DNA from: Candidatus Caldarchaeum subterraneum
Lineage (GTDB): Archaea > Thermoproteota > Nitrososphaeria_A > Caldarchaeales > Caldarchaeaceae
Assembly (NCBI GenBank): GCA_000270325.1
Contig: BA000048.1
Location: 1,232,981 to 1,296,980, forward strand
Direction: 5' to 3'
DNA length: 64,000 nt
Shown in pieces: positions 27,299-36,172 of this stretch. A model generated the notes under the pieces. It made no database searches, was not told the origin of the DNA, and saw nothing but the letters and a program-made list of their open reading frames with translations. Positions within the stretch are counted from its first letter, which is position 1. The number at the start of each line of letters is the position of its first letter. A program made the position numbers and the translations under genes.

Positions 27299-27812
27299 GA
27301 ACAGGGGCTATAGCCCAGCTGACTCACGCCGCCTCATAGAAGACTTCCGCACGAAGGGCCTCAAAGTTGTGGATGTCAGAGTGGCCACGAACCATGTCGA
27401 GGTCGACATACTGCATGAGAGGGCGCCCGAGCTATCTGGCGAAGAGGTCATCGCGATACTGGAGATAACCGAGAAACCCGCCTCGGCTCCGTCGGAGACA
27501 ATCAAAAAAGCTGTGACTCTATTCAACAGCGAAAGATTCTGGGAGGCACATGAAACCCTTGAGCCTCTCTGGCGACAGGCGAAACCGCCTGAGAAAGAGA
27601 TTCTGCACGGGTTGATACTCACCGCAGCGGCCTTTGTCCATCTCCAGAAAAATGATGTCAAAGGATTCAGGTCTATTCTGCGCAGGGCCCTCAAAGCGCT
27701 GAGCAACGCTCCAAAAACCTACCAAGGCATTTCCATCGACAGTCTCCGGAAAGAGATTGAACATGTCATGGAAAATCCTAGGCCTTTTCGAATTTTTTTG
27801 GGTGATGGCTGA
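27273..27812 (+). CDS. DUF309 protein with an extra N-terminal domain
   Basis: About 179 residues. The C-terminal 105 residues are a clear DUF309 helical domain: FNSERFWEAHETLEPLWR, then LHGLILTAAAFVHLQKND and FRSILRRALKAL. This all-helical fold has no known activity. About 65 N-terminal residues form a separate alpha/beta part (DFRTKGLKVVDVRVATNHVEVDI) that I do not recognise. The ATG at 27273 overlaps cutA by 26 bp, so translation is coupled. Its 3' end lies just before the TATA box of the next gene. Confidence 0.75.
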   Translation: MRRFLALVKNRGYSPADSRRLIEDFRTKGLKVVDVRVATNHVEVDILHERAPELSGEEVIAILEITEKPASAPSETIKKAVTLFNSERFWEAHETLEPLWRQAKPPEKEILHGLILTAAAFVHLQKNDVKGFRSILRRALKALSNAPKTYQGISIDSLRKEIEHVMENPRPFRIFLGDG

Positions 27813-27823
27813 TAAAATTTATA
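27811..27823 (+). promoter_or_regulatory. TATA box of the ECF S component gene
   Basis: GATAAAATTTATA lies across the DUF309 stop and about 25-35 bases before GTG 27847. It indicates that the upstream in-frame extension of the next gene is not translated. Confidence 0.55.
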
Positions 27824-27846
27824 ACCCGAGACGTCGAAAATGTGTT

Positions 27847-28578
27847 GTGAAATCATCCGAAGTCGCGTTGCTTGTTGTTTTCACCGCCTTGGTCGCCGCG
27901 GCCACAATGATCTTAAGCGTTTACTTTCCGCTTACACGCGGATACTTCAACCTCGGAGAGACGATGGTTTACCTCGCTGCTTTGGTCGGAGGCCCCGTCG
28001 TCGGCGCCTTCGCAGGAGGAGTTGGCTCGGCTCTCGCAGACGTTTTACTCGGCTACACAGCCTTCGCGCCCGGAACCCTGCTGATAAAAGCGGCGGAAGG
28101 GGCGACGGCAGCCATACTGTATAGGCGGCTGAGAAATGTCTCGGTGCCGAATGCCCTGCTCTTGTCAGCGATTGTTGTGGGGCTTTACTTCGGAATACTC
28201 GTGTCCGTTGGCGTTTTTCTGATGAGCGGCATCGTAGAGATCACGCTCTACACCGGCGAGAGTTTACAGCTGGCCGTCAACCCTGGCACATGGGTGTTGC
28301 TGGCGCTTCTGGGCTCAGCGGTTCCAGCCTATTACGGGTTTAGGAGAAAGGAGTATGAGGCTTGGTTGGTGGGCTCTCTTCTGCTGGCGGGTCTCGTGAT
28401 GGTTGCGGGATATTTTCTCTACGAGAGTCTGGCCGTGTTTCTGGGGGTTTTACCCGACATCCTGCCTCTGGCGGAGGTGCCCCTTAACATCGGCCAAGTC
28501 GTGGTAGGCTCCGCCGTGGCCATTCCAATATACAAGGCCGTGAGAGCGAGAATATCGCTACCCAGCGTCAGCCGCTGA
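27847..28578 (+). CDS. ECF transporter substrate-specific (S) component
   Basis: A membrane protein of about 243 residues with six to seven helices. The N-terminal domain has the S-component pattern: GYFNLGETMVYLAALVGGP near 37-55, the glycine-rich FAGGVGSALADVLLGY near 59-74, and PGTLLIKAAEG near 78-88. S components bind a vitamin or cofactor precursor and use a shared energising module, which is not in this window; the substrate is unknown. GTG 27847 was chosen because a TATA box lies at the right distance, and the upstream frame from 27757 overlaps DUF309. It overlaps convergent sufC by 11 bp. Confidence 0.75.
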   Translation: MKSSEVALLVVFTALVAAATMILSVYFPLTRGYFNLGETMVYLAALVGGPVVGAFAGGVGSALADVLLGYTAFAPGTLLIKAAEGATAAILYRRLRNVSVPNALLLSAIVVGLYFGILVSVGVFLMSGIVEITLYTGESLQLAVNPGTWVLLALLGSAVPAYYGFRRKEYEAWLVGSLLLAGLVMVAGYFLYESLAVFLGVLPDILPLAEVPLNIGQVVVGSAVAIPIYKAVRARISLPSVSR

Positions 28579-29341
28579 CTGGGCCATATTTCTGCTCTAT
28601 TATGCTGTATCCCTTCTCCTCGAGCAGCTGGGCCAGCTCATAGCCCCCTGTCTCAACCACTTTTCCGCCATACATCACATGCACGACATCGGGCTTCAAG
28701 TAGTTGAGTATTCTCTGGTAATGCGTGATTACGAGAGCACCCATTCCTGTGGCCGCTGATATGGTTTTCACCCCGTCGGCCACAATCTTTACACCATCGA
28801 TGTCGAGGCCCGAGTCGGTTTCGTCGAGGATAGCTATGCGTGGAGAGAGGATTGCCATCTGAAGGACTTCGCAGCGTTTCTTCTCTCCGCCTGAAAAGCC
28901 TTCGTTAAGGTAGCGTCTCGCGATGCTTGGGTCAAGCTTCAGCATCTCAATCTTCTCTTTCAAAAGCTTCTGGAACTCTGGCACACTTATTTTTGACTTG
29001 TCTGCGTCCCCGCCATATTTCATGTTGATGTAGGCTCTTCGGAGAAAGTTCGCCAAAGTCACGCCCGATATCTCGACTGGGTATTGGAATGCGAGGAAAA
29101 GGCCTTTGCGTGCTCGTTGGTCGGGGCTCAGGTCGACTATGCTTTCGCCGTCGAGAAGTATGTCGCCTTCATCAACTGTGTATTTTGGATGGCCCATGAT
29201 TACCGCGGCGAGGGTGCTTTTGCCCGAGCCGTTGGGGCCCATTAGTGTGTGAATCTCTCCTTCTCTGACGGTTAGGTTGACGCCCTTTAGAATCTGCTTG
29301 CCTTCTACGCTGGCGTGGAGGTTGACTATTTTTAGCTCCAT
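28568..29341 (-). CDS. sufC: SufC, Fe-S cluster assembly ATPase
   Basis: A soluble ABC ATPase that works with SufB/SufD scaffolds to build iron-sulphur clusters. At 257 residues it is full length. Walker A is GPNGSGKSTLA (about 34-44), the signature is FSGGEKKRCE (about 150), Walker B is IAILDETDSGLDIDG (about 170), and the switch is ITHYQR. The SufC-specific form SGGEKKR and ETDSGLD are intact. SufB and SufD are not adjacent, so the gene is an orphan here. Confidence 0.93.
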   Translation of the reverse strand: MELKIVNLHASVEGKQILKGVNLTVREGEIHTLMGPNGSGKSTLAAVIMGHPKYTVDEGDILLDGESIVDLSPDQRARKGLFLAFQYPVEISGVTLANFLRRAYINMKYGGDADKSKISVPEFQKLLKEKIEMLKLDPSIARRYLNEGFSGGEKKRCEVLQMAILSPRIAILDETDSGLDIDGVKIVADGVKTISAATGMGALVITHYQRILNYLKPDVVHVMYGGKVVETGGYELAQLLEEKGYSIIEQKYGPVSG

Positions 29342-29368
29342 GTCTCTGGCTAGTTGGGTATAACGCCG

Positions 29369-29378
29369 TTATTTAAAG
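29369..29378. promoter_or_regulatory. Bidirectional TATA region
   Basis: TTATTTAAAG lies about 28-37 bases before sufC (start 29341, minus strand) and 26-35 bases before the RNase J-like gene (start 29404). The same AT stretch is well placed for both. Confidence 0.5.
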
Positions 29379-29403
29379 ACGCCACAACAACACCAGCAGA
29401 TCT

Positions 29404-30807
29404 ATGCAAAGGATTTACGGCAGCCCCCACATTTACCCCGCGTTGAAGCTAACGGTCTACGGAGCAGCAGGGCAAATAGGTGGAAACAAGATACTTCTGG
29501 AGGATCGGAGCAAGGTTTTCCTCGACTTCGGCGTCGACTTCAACACAAGAAGCCGATATTTCAGCACGTTTCTCCAGCCCCGCCGATTCGCCCTCGTCAG
29601 AGACTATGTCACCACAGGCGTTTTACCGCCTTTGAAAGGCCTTTACGAAAAAGAAGGAACACCGTTCGCCGAAGCCGTTGTAATAACCCATGGGCATCTA
29701 GACCATTACGGCCACGCCTCTCTTCTGCGCCCAGACATACCCCTCTACATGGGCGAGACAACTAGGCTTCTGATACAAGCGCGGGAGAATACAAAGCAGA
29801 AATCGCCCGAGAACCTGTTCAACAAGAACGAGGAACATCCCGTAGAGGTTTTCCGCACAGGCTCAAAGCTGGTTTTCGAGGACGCCATCATATATCCTGT
29901 TCACGTGGACCACAGCATCCCCGCCGCCTACGGCCTTGTGATTGAAACCGGTGAAGGCGTGCTCGCGTACACGGGGGACCTTCGGATGCATGGTCCCAAA
30001 TCCGAGATGACGCATGACTTTGTGGAGAAATGTGTAAAGATGAATGTGGAGACGCTGGTCATCGAGGGAACGCGCGTGGATGAAACAGACGTCTCTACGG
30101 AGGATGATGTGAAAAAAGAGTTGACCCGTGTAGCGGCTCAAGTAGGAGACAAGCTTGTTTCTGTGGTCGTTGCTATGATGGATTTCGACAGGCTCAACAC
30201 GGTGCTGAGCGTAGCAGAGAACCTCGACCGCGTCGTAGCAATCTCTCTTCACCACGCCAACCTGCTAACTACACTCAAAACAGGCGGGGCGCGGATGAAC
30301 ATCCCAGAGCTTAGGGATGAAAAGCTTGTCGCCTTTCTCGAGAGAAGACGAACCGGTACATACTCGAAAACAGATTACCCAAGCTGGCAAGCCGAGCTAA
30401 TAGAAAAGATACCGACCGTCGGAGACGAGGAGATACGCCGCGATCAGAAAAAGTATCTACTTGTTTTGAGCAGGGCCGAGGACATCATCAAGCTGAGCGA
30501 CATAGAGCCAGAGCCGGGCTCGCTCTTCATACTGTCGACTAGCGAGGCCCATTCGGAGGAGCAGATGCTTGAGGAAGAAAGGATACACAATTGGGTGAAC
30601 CTCCTCGACCTTCGCTACGAGCACATACACTCCTCGGGACACGCTCCCCAAAAAGACCTGATAAAAATTGTTGAAGAGATAAACCCGCGGAAAATCATTC
30701 CTGTCCACACTCTAAAACCTATGTTGATGAAGCAGCTTCTGAACAATTCCGGTTTGAAGACTGTTGTTGAGGAGCCTGTGCAGGGTATGGGGATGGATGT
30801 GTTTTAA
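29404..30807 (+). CDS. RNase J-like beta-CASP metallo-beta-lactamase ribonuclease
   Basis: A zinc-dependent nuclease of 467 residues in the metallo-beta-lactamase/beta-CASP class. The core motif HGHLDH is at about 96-101 and the metal Asp is in YTGDLRMHGP near 190. The beta-CASP insert runs roughly 200-380. The C-terminal motifs SSGHAPQKDL and KIIPVHTLKP are near 412-440. Length and tail fit archaeal RNase J, a 5'-3' RNA exonuclease, although the N-terminal sequence diverges. Its stop shares TTAA (30804-30807) with the convergent AIM24-like gene. Confidence 0.75.
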   Translation: MQRIYGSPHIYPALKLTVYGAAGQIGGNKILLEDRSKVFLDFGVDFNTRSRYFSTFLQPRRFALVRDYVTTGVLPPLKGLYEKEGTPFAEAVVITHGHLDHYGHASLLRPDIPLYMGETTRLLIQARENTKQKSPENLFNKNEEHPVEVFRTGSKLVFEDAIIYPVHVDHSIPAAYGLVIETGEGVLAYTGDLRMHGPKSEMTHDFVEKCVKMNVETLVIEGTRVDETDVSTEDDVKKELTRVAAQVGDKLVSVVVAMMDFDRLNTVLSVAENLDRVVAISLHHANLLTTLKTGGARMNIPELRDEKLVAFLERRRTGTYSKTDYPSWQAELIEKIPTVGDEEIRRDQKKYLLVLSRAEDIIKLSDIEPEPGSLFILSTSEAHSEEQMLEEERIHNWVNLLDLRYEHIHSSGHAPQKDLIKIVEEINPRKIIPVHTLKPMLMKQLLNNSGLKTVVEEPVQGMGMDVF

Positions 30808-31499
30808 CGGGCTCTTGAGCGGACGTAGGGTTCGAGAAGGCTCCACAGCCATTCCGCAAACTCTGCAGGGTTCTTCGTCTGGACATATAATTCGCCGGGG
30901 CCTCTGACCCTTACGACAAGCCCTTCACCGCCGAGGAGAGTCGACTTAAGGTTGTCGAATTTCATGACATCGTATTGGCACGTTGTTGAGAAGGCGGCGA
31001 GATGAAAGTTGTCGACGACCAGCTCTTCTCCGGGCGAGAGTGTGAATTTTTCGAGGGCGCCGAAGGTGTTTATGAAGAGGTCTCCGCTGCCTGAACATCT
31101 TATCATGAATAGGCCTTGGCCAAAAATGCCTCGCGTAAAGCCCTGCCACTTGATGTCCAGGTCGACAGTCGGAGAGGAGGCCACGTATGCGGAGCGCTGT
31201 ATGATGTAGCCGTTTTCAGGCGATACTCTGAGCTGGGCAATGTCGCCGAGAGGAGCGGAGACAAGGCCCAACCTACCTGACTTCTCGACGGCTGTGTACT
31301 CGTTTACAAAAAATGACTGCCCGCCTAGGAGCTTGAGCCCGAGTGCTTTGACGAAGCTGGATTCTCTAATGCGTGTCTGAACTCTGATGCTGGGGGTCAT
31401 GTAGGTCATCGCTCCCGCCTCAGCCTCGATGGCTTCGCCGGGCATCAGCTCCACCTCTAGAAGCGCGTAGGATGGCCTATGTTTTATCTCGTATCTCAT
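30804..31499 (-). CDS. AIM24/TIGR00266-family protein
   Basis: A 231-residue all-beta protein. The start (KHRPSYALLEVELMPGEAIEAEAGAMTYM) and later GIFGQGLFMIRCSGSGDLFI and LVVDNFHLAAF are the family's conserved segments, found in bacteria, archaea and mitochondrial AIM24. The biochemical function is not established. A TATA box (AATATATCC on the minus strand at about 31520-31528) lies between it and argS, so it has its own promoter. Confidence 0.82.
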   Translation of the reverse strand: MRYEIKHRPSYALLEVELMPGEAIEAEAGAMTYMTPSIRVQTRIRESSFVKALGLKLLGGQSFFVNEYTAVEKSGRLGLVSAPLGDIAQLRVSPENGYIIQRSAYVASSPTVDLDIKWQGFTRGIFGQGLFMIRCSGSGDLFINTFGALEKFTLSPGEELVVDNFHLAAFSTTCQYDVMKFDNLKSTLLGGEGLVVRVRGPGELYVQTKNPAEFAEWLWSLLEPYVRSRAR

Positions 31500-31532
31500 G
31501 CAGAGGAGTCTGCGGGCTTGGATATATTCTTG

Positions 31533-33416
31533 TTACATTTCCTCAACAAGCGGAATACCCGCGGCGTCCGCTGCCGATGAAACAGCTGACCTGAACGCCT
31601 CCACCAAGGCGAGCCTGAAAACCTTCACCTTCTCATCTGCGGAGAGGACTGGACAGTTTTCGTAAAAGTCGTTAAATGCGAAGGCGAGTTCTCTGAGATA
31701 TGTTGCTATTCGTTTTACGGAGAGGTTTCTGACGGCTTCTTCATAGACTAGGGGGAGCATTCCTATTTGTTTGATGAGCATTATCTCCTTGGGGTCGAGT
31801 GTTGTCGGCGGGTTTTGGGGGTTGGGCTGGGTGTCGGCTTTCTCGAGTATCCTCGTGGCCCTCGCATATGCGTATTGTATGTAGGGGCCGGTGTCTCCCT
31901 CGATGTCTGAGGCCTCTTCGCTGTCGAAGACAATCATCTTATCTGGGTCAGCTCTTATGAGGAAGTATCTGATGGCTGCGACAGCTATTTTTTCAGCGAC
32001 TTCTGAGACGCGGCTTTCGCTCCAGTCTGGATGTCTCTGACGAGCTCCTTCAGCGGCCTTCTGCTTAACATAGTCTAGAAGCGGGTCGACGTTGACGTAG
32101 ATTCCTCCCCTGCCGCTCATGTGGACGAATCCACGCTCACCGACGTTGAGGTTGAGTCTCTCGGCGTCTGCTTTGCTGAGCGAAACAACCTCATAGGCGT
32201 AGTGGATGTATCTTGACGGGTCGGCTCCAAGCTTCTCTAAAGCGTAGCGCACAATCTCCTGCGGTCTCTTCTGCCGGACATCTACAACGTTTATCGTGAA
32301 GGATGCGTTTCCGTATTTGTGGGTCTCTGCTCCGCCGCGGTCGGTGATGTAGACTGGTGAATTGTCGGGATTTTTTGCGAGAAGCTTGTAGCGGAAATCT
32401 TTGTCCAGCAGCCCTAGTTTCCACGCGGCGTATCCGAAGTCGCGTGCGACATAGGTTGTGGAGCCGTCGCTCTTGACAACAACCTCGTCACCTTCCTTGC
32501 TTAGCTTGGGGTGGCCGCTGAGGTCGAACAGCCAACAGCCTTTCTTCGGCCCCTCTTCAGCCACATAGAGCACACCCATCTCCCGAAGCCGTTTAAAAAC
32601 CTCCGACCACAGGTCGAAAAACAGGATGTCGCTCTCCTTGTTCAAGACATCATACCTCGCTCCAAGCCGCCAGCATGTCCGGAGCTGCTCCATCAACACA
32701 CGCTCCACCACCAACCTGTTGAGCTGCGACGTCTCCGAATCATGGTCCTCAAGCTGGGCCGCCAGCTGTCGCCTCAATGTTTCGAGCCGCGGGTCGGCCT
32801 CTATTCTTTTGCTCACCTCCGTGTAGACTCTGCCGCAGTATTCGTCGAATTTTTCTCCCTTTGTTGGCTCCATGCTGTATCCGAGGTGTTTGAATGCGAG
32901 AAGCAGCTCAGCCATCTGCACACCGCTGTCGTCAATGTAGTTGGCCACAGCAACATGGTATCCGTTTTTCTTCAGAAGCCGTGCGAGGCTGTCGCCCAAG
33001 CAGACGTTGCGGGCGTGTCCTATGTGGAGGGCCTTGTTAGGGTTTACGCTTGTATGCTCAACCAAGACATATTGGCCGCCTCCTAAGCCGGTTTCGCCAT
33101 AGCTCCTACCCTTTTCACAAGCCTCTGACACAATATCCGCAGCGAGACGGGGCCAGCGGGCGTAGAAGTTGATGTAACCAGCTCCCGCCACCTCAGCCCT
33201 CTCCACGTAAACCGTCCTCGACAAATCCATCCGCTCAACCAGCTCTTTCGCCATCTCGACGGGCTTCTTTCCCGTCTTCTTAGCCAGGTCAAAAGCATCC
33301 GAGGACGAGACGTCCCCGAACCTCGCATCCTTTGCCAGCGAAACTCTCGGCTGACCCACTCCAACGTCTGCCAGCAGTCTGGCAACCTCTTCGAGAAGCC
33401 TCCTCAACCCAGCCAC
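31533..33416 (-). CDS. argS: Arginyl-tRNA synthetase
   Basis: A class I synthetase of 627 residues that charges tRNA-Arg. The N-terminal additional domain (about 1-110) is followed by VNPNKALHIGHARN, the HIGH motif, near 127. The KMSK-equivalent appears as HMSGRGG near 430, the reduced form normal for ArgRS. The C-terminal anticodon-binding DALR domain has the family pattern YIQYAYARATRIL near 515. The start is GTG, with TATA AATTTAATTTT at about 33431-33441 on the minus strand. Confidence 0.95.
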   Translation of the reverse strand: MAGLRRLLEEVARLLADVGVGQPRVSLAKDARFGDVSSSDAFDLAKKTGKKPVEMAKELVERMDLSRTVYVERAEVAGAGYINFYARWPRLAADIVSEACEKGRSYGETGLGGGQYVLVEHTSVNPNKALHIGHARNVCLGDSLARLLKKNGYHVAVANYIDDSGVQMAELLLAFKHLGYSMEPTKGEKFDEYCGRVYTEVSKRIEADPRLETLRRQLAAQLEDHDSETSQLNRLVVERVLMEQLRTCWRLGARYDVLNKESDILFFDLWSEVFKRLREMGVLYVAEEGPKKGCWLFDLSGHPKLSKEGDEVVVKSDGSTTYVARDFGYAAWKLGLLDKDFRYKLLAKNPDNSPVYITDRGGAETHKYGNASFTINVVDVRQKRPQEIVRYALEKLGADPSRYIHYAYEVVSLSKADAERLNLNVGERGFVHMSGRGGIYVNVDPLLDYVKQKAAEGARQRHPDWSESRVSEVAEKIAVAAIRYFLIRADPDKMIVFDSEEASDIEGDTGPYIQYAYARATRILEKADTQPNPQNPPTTLDPKEIMLIKQIGMLPLVYEEAVRNLSVKRIATYLRELAFAFNDFYENCPVLSADEKVKVFRLALVEAFRSAVSSAADAAGIPLVEEM

Positions 33417-33462
33417 CGTTACATGAAGCCAAAATTAAATTGTGACCCTTGGATAGACAGCT

Positions 33463-34002
33463 GTGTTTGGCAGGTTTTCGCTTGTAACTCTTGTCCTCAC
33501 CTTGGCCGCATATGGTGTTCTAGGCTACCTGCTTCTGGCGCCGCGGGAGATTCCTGAAACACCTTCACCGCTTGTTGAAACCCTGCCCCATGCTATAGCG
33601 GCCGTGAACTCCGCCGCCGTCGTCACCCTTCTCTCGGGATACAGGGCCATCAAGAGACGAGACATCCGTCTTCACAAGCTTCTGATGCTCGCATCCTTCA
33701 TCCTCATAACCTCTTTTTTGACGATGTATCTCGGCCGTCTTTTCCTCGGCGGCGTAAAACATTTCACAGGGCCCGTGCTTATACGAGACTTTGTCTACCT
33801 CCCATCCCTAGCCATTCACCTAGGGCTCTCAATAGTCTCCGTCCCCCTTGTGCTCTACAACATCTTAACCGGTCTTTTCACCCCGGTCCCTGAAATCGGG
33901 AGAAAGACGCGGCACAGGGCCGTGGGCAGATGGGGAGTGAGGCTGTGGAGCCTAAGCCTCGTCCTCGGCGTATTTGTCTACTTCCTGCTCAACTATCTGT
34001 GA
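33463..34002 (+). CDS. DUF420 membrane protein (CtaM/YozB-like)
   Basis: A membrane protein of 179 residues with five hydrophobic helices. The DUF420 pattern is present: NSAAVVTLLSGYRAIKRRDIRLHK, followed by HFTGPVLIRDFVYLPSLAIHLGLS and HRAVGRWGVRLW. Histidines in RLHK, KHF, IHL and RHR could bind haem or copper. Bacterial relatives (CtaM) help assemble haem-copper oxidase, suggesting a respiratory assembly role. It is divergent from argS and followed 38 bases later by the DRG GTPase. Confidence 0.8.
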   Translation: MFGRFSLVTLVLTLAAYGVLGYLLLAPREIPETPSPLVETLPHAIAAVNSAAVVTLLSGYRAIKRRDIRLHKLLMLASFILITSFLTMYLGRLFLGGVKHFTGPVLIRDFVYLPSLAIHLGLSIVSVPLVLYNILTGLFTPVPEIGRKTRHRAVGRWGVRLWSLSLVLGVFVYFLLNYL

Positions 34003-34040
34003 AACCTTTATTCCTTCGATAAGGCTGTTTGAACTAGGGA

Positions 34041-35198
34041 ATGCCTACAAACCTGCCCGCCGAGGCTCAGGCGAAGCTGGCCAAGTATCAGGAGGCTCGC
34101 ACTGTGGAGGAGAAGATAAGGGCCCTCGAGGAGGCTCTGCCTCTCATCCCCGACCACAAAGGAACCGAGAAGATGAGGGCCCAGCTAAAAACAACCCTCG
34201 CCAAGCTTCGGAAAGAGGCGGAGAGGAAAAAATCGGCTAAGGTTTCCCGCACAGACCTCTTCGCCTTCAGAAAAGAGGGAGCCGCCACTGTTGCCCTCCT
34301 CGGCGTAGCCAACTCGGGGAAATCAACCATAATCAGGTTCATGACAAACGCCAAAGCCGAGGTAAGCATGTACGAGTTGACGACAACTCGTCCAATTCCA
34401 GCGATGATGCTCTACGAAGACGTATACATCCAACTCGTTGAACTGCCCGCGGTTCTCACATCAAGACTTGAGACCACACCATTCACGTCCAGAAGCATAG
34501 CCGCGGCCCGGGGCGCTGACCTCATACTGTTGACGCTTGACGGCATGAGAGACCTCGAGGAGCAGTATCTCAGACTCGTGGAGCTTCTCGAGGACTCTGG
34601 CATAACGCTGGGAGCGAAGAGCTTCGAGGTTGAGGTTGAGAAAAAGGATAGCGGGGGAATCAGGATTGTATTGTTTGGACGTTTTCATGGCTCTCTTGAG
34701 GAGCTGAAGAGGGAGCTGCAGCAGATAGGGCTGAGGAACGCTGTTGTCAAGATTTATGGTGAAGCCGATGTGGACAGTGTTTTGGAGCAGGTGCTTCATC
34801 CAACTGTCTACAAGAAAGCCATGGTAGCCGTGGGCCGAAGCGACTATGCATCAGCCGAAGGGGTTGAGAGGCTGAGAAGGTTGACCAGTCAGCATGGTCT
34901 ACCATTTTTACAGCTCACCGAAACCAAGCCCGAAACCTTTAGGGACCTCGCGGAGAAAATCTTCCAAAACCTCGAACTCGTCCGAATATACACCCAGAAA
35001 GACGGCGTAGTGAACAGGAAACCCGTCGTCGTGAAGAAGGGAACAACCGTCAAAGAACTTGCCCAAATCATCCACCGCGAAATAGCCGAGGAGCTAAAGT
35101 ATGCACGCGTCTGGGGCAGGTCGGTCAAGATACAGGGCCAACAGGTTGGGCCCAGCCACGTCCTCATGGACGGCGACATCGTAGAACTCGTGGTTTAA
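34041..35198 (+). CDS. DRG-type OBG-family GTPase with TGS domain
   Basis: A translation-associated GTPase of 385 residues. An N-terminal helical hairpin (about 1-70) leads to the G domain, with the P-loop GVANSGKST near 95, switch segment TTTRPIPAMM, and QLVELPAVL at the usual DxxG position. DxxG is here replaced by ELPAV, a deviation worth noting. The C-terminal TGS domain (about 310-385) includes VVKKGTTVKELAQIIH and GPSHVLMDGDIVELV. Archaeal DRG proteins bind ribosomes. Confidence 0.88.
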   Translation: MPTNLPAEAQAKLAKYQEARTVEEKIRALEEALPLIPDHKGTEKMRAQLKTTLAKLRKEAERKKSAKVSRTDLFAFRKEGAATVALLGVANSGKSTIIRFMTNAKAEVSMYELTTTRPIPAMMLYEDVYIQLVELPAVLTSRLETTPFTSRSIAAARGADLILLTLDGMRDLEEQYLRLVELLEDSGITLGAKSFEVEVEKKDSGGIRIVLFGRFHGSLEELKRELQQIGLRNAVVKIYGEADVDSVLEQVLHPTVYKKAMVAVGRSDYASAEGVERLRRLTSQHGLPFLQLTETKPETFRDLAEKIFQNLELVRIYTQKDGVVNRKPVVVKKGTTVKELAQIIHREIAEELKYARVWGRSVKIQGQQVGPSHVLMDGDIVELVV

Positions 35199-35232
35199 CG
35201 TTAAATCAAGGTCTGAGAGAAAGCTTGGCGGC

Positions 35233-35529
35233 TTGAAGGTATACGCTGTGGGTGGAGCGACCTTCGTGAACGGCTTCATCTTGGCCGGTGCGGAAGGTGT
35301 CGCGGTCAACACACCGGAGGAGGCTTTCAAAACCATTAAGGAGCTTATGGGCAGGCCCGATGTCGGCTTGATAATCGTCTCGGAAGACCTTTCAGAAAAA
35401 TTCAGGGATGAATTGAACGATTTAAGGGCCCGCAAACCAACGCCGCTGGTATACGAGCTCTCGCCACCAGTTGGCGCGCCTCGGAAAATCGACTACCGGA
35501 AGCTTCTCCGCAGCGTGCTCGGTGTTTGA
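35233..35529 (+). CDS. atpF: A-type ATP synthase subunit F
   Basis: A 98-residue rotor-associated subunit. The Rossmann-like start KVYAVGGATFVNGFILAG and the centre VGLIIVSEDLSEKFRDEL match subunit F, and the ending YRKLLRSVLGV is typical. It is read from TTG. It precedes subunit E by 42 bases but has no other ATP synthase genes around it. Confidence 0.85.
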   Translation: MKVYAVGGATFVNGFILAGAEGVAVNTPEEAFKTIKELMGRPDVGLIIVSEDLSEKFRDELNDLRARKPTPLVYELSPPVGAPRKIDYRKLLRSVLGV

Positions 35530-35570
35530 CACCTTTTTAAGGAAGAGTAATTCCTAACGGTTGAGCAGTC

Positions 35571-36170
35571 TTGTCGGTGCCGCTGTCCAAGGTGATTAAC
35601 GAGGTTCTGCAAGATGCGTTGGCTAATGCGTTGAGGGTTCTCGAAGCCGCCGAGAACGAGGCTCTCGAGGTTGTTAACCGTGTGGAGAGAGAGGTTTTGC
35701 AGGAACTGGCTCAGATGGAGGAGTCAGGCAAAGCCTCGCGCCAAGCCGCTGTCCAGCGGATACTCAGCACAGCTGAAATCCAGTCCAAGAACATGGCTAT
35801 AGCCGCTGTCGAGGAGGAGGTCAACAAAATATTCGAGTCAGTTCTCGAGAAAATAGCCAAGGAGTCGGGGGCACCCGAGTTTAAAAAAGTGCTGACCAAG
35901 TTGTTGGATGAAACCGTGCAGGTCATGGGACGTGACATAGTGGTGGAGACCAACGAGGCCGCTCTCCCGCTGTTGAGAGAGGTTGTTGCTGATAAGAAAT
36001 ATGGTGTAAAAGTTGTTGTTTCCGATAAGCCAGCGCCGATTATGGCTGGGCTCAGAGCAACCTCACTCGACGGCTCCATGAGATACGACAACTCCGTCGA
36101 GGCGCGGCTTGAGAGGCTTAAGCCGATTCTCCGGACAGAGATTGCGAAGATGCTGATGCAGAAGGAATAG
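35571..36170 (+). CDS. atpE: A-type ATP synthase subunit E
   Basis: A peripheral-stalk subunit of 199 residues. The N-terminal half is a long charged helix (ALRVLEAAENEALEVVNRVEREVLQEL) that pairs with subunit H, and the C-terminal half is the globular domain ending LRTEIAKMLMQKE. The TTG start is about 27 bases after a CTTTTTAAGG box at about 35531-35540, so it may have its own promoter. surE starts 3 bases after its stop. Confidence 0.82.
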   Translation: MSVPLSKVINEVLQDALANALRVLEAAENEALEVVNRVEREVLQELAQMEESGKASRQAAVQRILSTAEIQSKNMAIAAVEEEVNKIFESVLEKIAKESGAPEFKKVLTKLLDETVQVMGRDIVVETNEAALPLLREVVADKKYGVKVVVSDKPAPIMAGLRATSLDGSMRYDNSVEARLERLKPILRTEIAKMLMQKE

Positions 36171-36172
36171 GT

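Noticed and set aside
27757-27846. Start of the ECF S component at 27757
   Set aside because: The extension overlaps DUF309 in another frame and precedes the TATA box at 27811.
32511-33086. A 191-codon plus-strand frame opposite argS
   Set aside because: Shadow of argS, which is intact and has all catalytic motifs.
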